Assembly (NCBI RefSeq): GCF_014635725.1
Contig: NZ_BMDJ01000010.1
Coordinates: 124,001 to 188,000 of the forward strand
Reading direction: 5' to 3'
From: Pedobacter mendelii
GTDB taxonomy: Bacteria > Bacteroidota > Bacteroidia > Sphingobacteriales > Sphingobacteriaceae
DNA length: 64,000 bases
Shown here: piece by piece, positions 60,180-64,000 of the stretch
Numbering within the stretch: the stretch's first letter is position 1
Layout: the number at the start of each line of letters is the position of its first letter
Translations under genes and position numbers: made by a program
The notes under the pieces: generated by a model
Database searches by the model: none
Seen by the model: the letters and a program-made list of their open reading frames with translations, nothing else
What the model was told of the DNA's origin: nothing

Positions 60180-60265
60180 ATATTATTATTAAATTTCAAA
60201 CCTGGATGTTATTGATTTAATAGGGAGTACTTCATTATGTGTAAATTACTTCTTCACAAATGTAA

Positions 60266-60350
60266 TCTGTGAAAATCTGTGCTTCTGTGGCAATTTATTT
60301 TGAGTATTAAATGTATTTAATTTCTGTGGAAATCTGTGTTTCTGTGGTAA
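60266..60350 (-). repeat. Inverted copies of the TTGCCACAGAAGCACAGA repeat, right side of the GxxExxY gene
   Basis: Copy A (60266-60293) is TCTGTGAAAATCTGTGCTTC followed by TGTGGCAA, the reverse complement of the left-side repeat. Copy B (60322-60350) is more diverged (TTTCTGTGGAAATCTGTGTT and onward). They mirror the pair on the other side of the gene. Confidence 0.85.
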
Positions 60351-60393
60351 ACTTTTTTCAATGTAAATAACAAATTATTTACATCAGACTAAC

Positions 60394-63285
60394 TTACCTC
60401 AAAATATCTCTTATATCATCCTTACTTAAGGATTTAAAGAAACTTTCTTCTGTGGTGATTAAAGAATTTGCAAGAGATTTTTTTCTCTTCTGTAGGGCAA
60501 GAATTTTTTCTTCAACAGTATCTTTAGCAATAAATTTATAAATAAATACTTTTTTATCCTGACCAATGCGATGCGTTCTATCTATTGCTTGTTGCTCAAC
60601 AGCAGGATTCCACCAAGGATCTAAAATGAAAACATAATCTGCTTGAGTAAGGTTTAAACCCACTCCGCCAGCCTTTATCGAAATTAAAAAAACTTTTAAA
60701 TCTTCATTCTGTTGAAATTCAGATACAATTTCACCTCGGTTTCGTGTAGATCCATCTAAATAGGCAAAAGGAATATTTTCTGCTTCAAAGTGTTTTTTAA
60801 AAATATATAAGTGTTTTACAAATTGAGAGAAAACTAAAACCTTATGTCCGCCTTTAAGTACATTATCTAAAGTATGAATTACATTTTCGAACTTACCTGA
60901 ATCTGAAATATAGCTGCCGTCTATCATTACAGGGTGGTTTGCCAGCTGGCGTAGCGCAGTTAAACCTTGCAAAAGCTGAACCTGCTTTTGTTTGAAAGTT
61001 CCATCATCCATACTTTGCAAAAGATCGTTCCGATAAGCAGATTTTGTTTTTTCATAGTACGCTGCCTGATCTTCGCTCATGTCGCAATAAATTACCTGTT
61101 CTGTTTTTGGAGGAAGCTCGGCTGCAACTTGTTCTTTTGTTCTGCGCAGTACAAATGGTTTAATAATCGACTGAAGTTTACGTGCTTTCTCTTCATCTTT
61201 TTTCTTTTCGATTGCCTGAACATACTCTTCATAGAAAAAAGCTTGCGTGCCTAATAAACCAGGGTTTAAAAAAGTAAGTTGCGACCATAAATCGCCCACC
61301 GAATTTTCTACAGGTGTACCACTCAGTATTAATCTATGTCTTGATTTTAACGCTCTAACTGATTTAAATGATTTTGAAGCTGGGTTTTTAATGTTCTGAC
61401 TTTCATCAAGAATAATGTAGTTAAAATAGAAATTTTTCAAATCGTCTACATCAACCCGGGTAACACCATAAGTGGTAATTACAATATCATAGTTTGCAAA
61501 ATTTGCAACGTCTTTATTTCTGCTTGTGCCAGTATGGGCTAAAATTTTAAGTTTGGGTGTGAATTTTTTTGCCTCTGTTAACCAGTTATAGATTAGTGAG
61601 GTTGGCATAATGATTAATGATGTTGTTTGTATTGATATAAGTTGATCGTCTTCTTTAACTTTTTGCAACATTGCCAAGGTTTGAATGGTTTTACCTAAAC
61701 CCATATCATCGGCTAAGCAACCACCAAAATTATATTCGCGTAAAAAGCTGAACCAGTTGTAGCCTGCTTTTTGATATTCTCGTAAGCTGCCTTTAAAATG
61801 AACTGGCATTTGTGTATCAGCAATATCTTCGAAGTCGTTTAGTCGTTGAAGTTTACGCTCTAAAGTTACGTTTGCTAAACTATCTTCAGCCAAATCATTA
61901 ATTAAACCGATATGATGTTTCTTTAATTTTAAGTTTTTTCCAGTCTCGGCCAAACTGAATAAGCTTCCATATTGCGTAAACCACTTATCGGGAATAATTG
62001 CCACTTCACCATCAGGCAGCATAAATTCTCGGCGTTTATGTAAAATATGTTGTTTTAATGAGAGAAATGGAATTTGATATTTTCCAAACCAAACCACAGC
62101 ATTAATATCGAACCAGTCGTTACTTTCCTTTACTTCTAAATCAATTTTGCTGGCACCGAAAACAAAACGTTTTTGTCCTGTTGCCTGCTCAATTTCGAAT
62201 CCCGATGCTTCTAAAATTTCAATGTGTTCATTTACCCAGTTTATGGCAGCATAACTTGGATTTTCATCTGCAGAAATTACCTCTAGATTACTAAACAAAG
62301 CACTTGCTTTTTTAAGTCCAAGCGATAAAAGTAAGTTTAGTTGTTTTTTCTCCCATTCGGCAGAACGTTTTATTCGGTGGAAAATGTAATTATCATCTTT
62401 TTTTTCCAGTCGAACGGTAACTTTGTGAGCATTTTCTAAAGGAAAAACATATTCTCCATATTTAAAATAAAGTTGTATTTGCGATAATCCACCATCGACA
62501 TAGAAAACTTTTAACACCGGAATTGCTTCGAATTGTTCGGTTTTAATTTCAAAACCTTCTGCGTAAACGTGGTGCTTTTCTATTAATGGGGCAACAAATT
62601 TTTCAAAATAAGTTGCCTCTGTAGATTTTGGTATTGCGATGTATCTTTTGGCTAAAAAAGGTTGTAATTTTTTGCCTTCAATATCCTGATCGAAAAAGTA
62701 TAAAATATCATTTAGCAAAAGCCAGGCAGGTTTATTGCTGATGATTTGCGCTTCTTTAAACATAAACTCGATTCGCAAATTCTGATACTTAATTGTTGGA
62801 AAATAACGTGTTTCTGTTTCGTTTCTACGGAAATGGAAAAGTATTGAAGCTGGTTCTGATGCTAATGTTATTTTACGCTCTACAGGCCAGCCATCTTTAT
62901 CCATCAAATAAAGCTCATCTTTAATCTTTAAAATTTCTAAGGCTTCAGCAAGCTTTTTTTCAATTTTAGGCCGAACGCTTTCATAAAATTTATTGTCGAA
63001 AATTTTAGTGAAAAATTCTGTTGGTCTGATTAATTTTTTATAATGTTTTTTGATGAGCGAATCTTGTTCAATATCATCTAAAATTTTAATCAGCTTATAA
63101 TCGGTTTCGCTTAAACAGGCGTTAAATTCTTCGGCTGTGTGCGTAAAAATTCTTTGATAAGTAAAAGAGAAATCGCCTTGTGGATTTAGTTGAACAACAT
63201 GAGGTTCAATTAAATAGCCTAAATACTCATGTTTGCACAAAGAGTAAACAACTTTACAGTTTTTAGAGCTATCGACGCGTAACAT
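60394..63285 (-). CDS. SNF2-family DEAD/DEAH-box helicase
   Basis: This 963-residue protein has a long N-terminal region (about 1-500) without known catalytic motifs. A SNF2 ATPase core follows with CLADDMGLGKTIQTLAML (Walker A, near 527), motif II as LDESQNIKNP (near 626, DESQ instead of DEAH), LSGTPVENSVGDLW, and the helicase C domain with VFSQFVKHLYIF, ISIKAGGVGLNLTQADYVF and DRTHRIGQDKKVF. All helicase motifs are intact. Bacterial SNF2 proteins remodel nucleoprotein complexes such as RNA polymerase. The gene appears to be single and is flanked by repeats on both sides. Confidence 0.95.
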   Translation of the reverse strand: MLRVDSSKNCKVVYSLCKHEYLGYLIEPHVVQLNPQGDFSFTYQRIFTHTAEEFNACLSETDYKLIKILDDIEQDSLIKKHYKKLIRPTEFFTKIFDNKFYESVRPKIEKKLAEALEILKIKDELYLMDKDGWPVERKITLASEPASILFHFRRNETETRYFPTIKYQNLRIEFMFKEAQIISNKPAWLLLNDILYFFDQDIEGKKLQPFLAKRYIAIPKSTEATYFEKFVAPLIEKHHVYAEGFEIKTEQFEAIPVLKVFYVDGGLSQIQLYFKYGEYVFPLENAHKVTVRLEKKDDNYIFHRIKRSAEWEKKQLNLLLSLGLKKASALFSNLEVISADENPSYAAINWVNEHIEILEASGFEIEQATGQKRFVFGASKIDLEVKESNDWFDINAVVWFGKYQIPFLSLKQHILHKRREFMLPDGEVAIIPDKWFTQYGSLFSLAETGKNLKLKKHHIGLINDLAEDSLANVTLERKLQRLNDFEDIADTQMPVHFKGSLREYQKAGYNWFSFLREYNFGGCLADDMGLGKTIQTLAMLQKVKEDDQLISIQTTSLIIMPTSLIYNWLTEAKKFTPKLKILAHTGTSRNKDVANFANYDIVITTYGVTRVDVDDLKNFYFNYIILDESQNIKNPASKSFKSVRALKSRHRLILSGTPVENSVGDLWSQLTFLNPGLLGTQAFFYEEYVQAIEKKKDEEKARKLQSIIKPFVLRRTKEQVAAELPPKTEQVIYCDMSEDQAAYYEKTKSAYRNDLLQSMDDGTFKQKQVQLLQGLTALRQLANHPVMIDGSYISDSGKFENVIHTLDNVLKGGHKVLVFSQFVKHLYIFKKHFEAENIPFAYLDGSTRNRGEIVSEFQQNEDLKVFLISIKAGGVGLNLTQADYVFILDPWWNPAVEQQAIDRTHRIGQDKKVFIYKFIAKDTVEEKILALQKRKKSLANSLITTEESFFKSLSKDDIRDILR

Positions 63286-63460
63286 TGATTGAGTTAAAAT
63301 TTTTTACAAGCTACCCGCTTGAAAAACTTTAAACTTACAATATTTTAATGTTACATCAAAAGAAGTAGCTGAAATAGGAATAAAAAATTCAGTTTGGGCT
63401 GTATTTATGACAATATAGATACAGCTTAAAATGAATCTGACTTCTTTGTTTTCTGAGATT

Positions 63461-63505
63461 CTGTGGCAATCGGTTTTCAATTTGTTTTGCCACATAAACA
63501 CAGAT
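63461..63505. repeat. Tail-to-tail copies of the TTGCCACAGAAG repeat
   Basis: CTGTGGCAA (63461-63469) is followed 17 bp later by TTGCCACATAAACACAGAT (63487-63505). The two copies point away from each other, with a short spacer. They lie in the 413-bp gap between the SNF2 gene and the efflux gene, beside a separate MITE-like element. Confidence 0.65.
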
Positions 63506-63547
63506 CGATATTTTATGTGTTAGATTTAGTCCACATTAAAATAAAAT

Positions 63548-63673
63548 AGGCTGTCTCATAAATACGAAGTGTCATCCTGAGCTTGTCGAAGGACTTGCAA
63601 AACTGCCTTTTAAGGCGTTTCGACAAGCTCAACTTGACAAGGTAAAGAGATAAATTGATTTATGAGACATCCT
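63548..63673. repeat. MITE-like 126-bp inverted-repeat element
   Basis: The end arm AGGCTGTCTCATAAAT (63548-63563) matches, in inverted form, ATTTATGAGACATCCT (63658-63673) at 15 of 16 positions. Inside is a second inverted pair (GAGCTTGTCGAA and TTTCGACAAGCTC) and a small CCTTTTAAGG palindrome. The element could fold into one long hairpin. It has no ORF. The internal TCCTGAGCTTGTCGAAGGA is a sequence type common in Bacteroidota intergenic DNA. Confidence 0.75.
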
Positions 63674-63698
63674 CCTTTGCTGTTTAATTATTGAACTT

Positions 63699-64000
63699 TT
63701 ATTTCCAGCCGCCGCCTAAAGCACGATATAATTCAACTACTGATTGTAGTTTTTGTAATCTATCGTTAATGCCATTTAGCTGAGCCGTTAGCAAACTTTG
63801 CTCTGATGTTAAAACATCAGTATAATTTGTTGCAGAACTGTAGCGTAATAATTCTTTAGTAAAATCTACTGCTTTGGTTAATGATGCAATTTGTTTAGCT
63901 CGTGTTTCTTCTTTTTCTGCTGCCGTTTGGTATGCGTATAATGCATTAGAAACCTCTTGTCCGCCGGTTAGTAATGTTTGCTGGAAAGTATAAAATGCTA
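63699..64000 (-). CDS. TolC/NodT-family efflux outer-membrane protein, C-terminal part
   Basis: The frame is open to the right edge, so only the last 99 codons or so are seen. They include GGQEVSNALYAYQTAAEKEE, LLRYSSATNYTDVLTSEQSL, LQSVVELYRALGGGWK and stop. This coiled-coil pattern and the terminal GGGWK are typical of NodT/OprM outer-membrane factors of RND efflux pumps. The periplasmic adaptor and RND transporter genes, if present, lie outside the window to the right. Confidence 0.93.
   Translation of the reverse strand, partial: AFYTFQQTLLTGGQEVSNALYAYQTAAEKEETRAKQIASLTKAVDFTKELLRYSSATNYTDVLTSEQSLLTAQLNGINDRLQKLQSVVELYRALGGGWK

Noticed and set aside
63304..63501. A 65-codon - strand frame upstream of the SNF2 gene
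   Set aside because: It overlaps the TTGCCACA repeat copies and has no coding character.

Overview
The window is low-G+C chromosomal DNA from a member of the Bacteroidota, most likely a Sphingobacteriaceae (Pedobacter-like) organism. The assignment rests on TAnnTTTG-type promoter boxes, split ADP-heptose enzymes, DUF1501/DUF1800 and DUF1080 proteins, a hybrid kinase next to a sigma-54 regulator, GxxExxY and Txe/YoeB genes, and the style of the intergenic repeats. It is inferred from gene content, not from a marker gene. I saw no rRNA, tRNA, CRISPR array, IS element or prophage.

Positions 1 to 36.9 kb form one large surface-polysaccharide locus. All of its genes are on the + strand except one polysaccharide deacetylase. 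It starts inside a GT4 glycosyltransferase, followed by a GT2 enzyme, a sugar-nucleotide ketoreductase, a WbpL/WecA-type initiating transferase and a WbpM/CapD-type 4,6-dehydratase. Next come an outer-membrane barrel protein, a methyltransferase, the deacetylase (- strand), a Wzi-like protein, and Wza-like and Wzc-like export proteins. From 13.5 to 20.4 kb lies a CDP-3,6-dideoxyhexose gene set with an embedded ThDP-dependent enzyme and an SDR reductase, which together look like a yersiniose-type branched-sugar pathway. From 20.4 to 30.2 kb are a Wzx-like flippase, several glycosyltransferases, two LbH acyltransferases, a Wzy-like polymerase, a GT9 heptosyltransferase-like enzyme and a 4-epimerase-like SDR. 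From 30.2 to 33.7 kb is a complete five-gene ADP-L-glycero-D-manno-heptose pathway. An acyltransferase-3 protein and a WcaJ/WbaP-type initiating transferase close the locus at a strong terminator. The apparent scheme is: assemble a repeat unit containing heptose and probably a branched 3,6-dideoxy sugar on undecaprenyl phosphate, flip it (Wzx), polymerise it (Wzy) and export it (Wza/Wzc/Wzi).

Positions 37 to 64 kb are mostly housekeeping and accessory genes: dxs, scpA, glyA, a beta-helix lipoprotein, comF, rlmN, a YoeB-type toxin-antitoxin pair whose toxin carries a frameshift, rluF, DinB and WYL genes, a hybrid histidine kinase facing a sigma-54 response regulator, two tandem PepSY-like secreted proteins, YccF, a DUF1800/DUF1501 pair, aat, a DUF1080 protein, a GxxExxY protein bracketed by inverted REP-like repeats, a SNF2 helicase, and the C-terminus of a TolC-type efflux protein at the right edge. 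The intergenic regions here are rich in repeats: a tandem ~239-bp repeat between dxs and scpA, a dispersed TTGCCACAGAAGCACAGA family, and a MITE-like inverted repeat near 63.6 kb.
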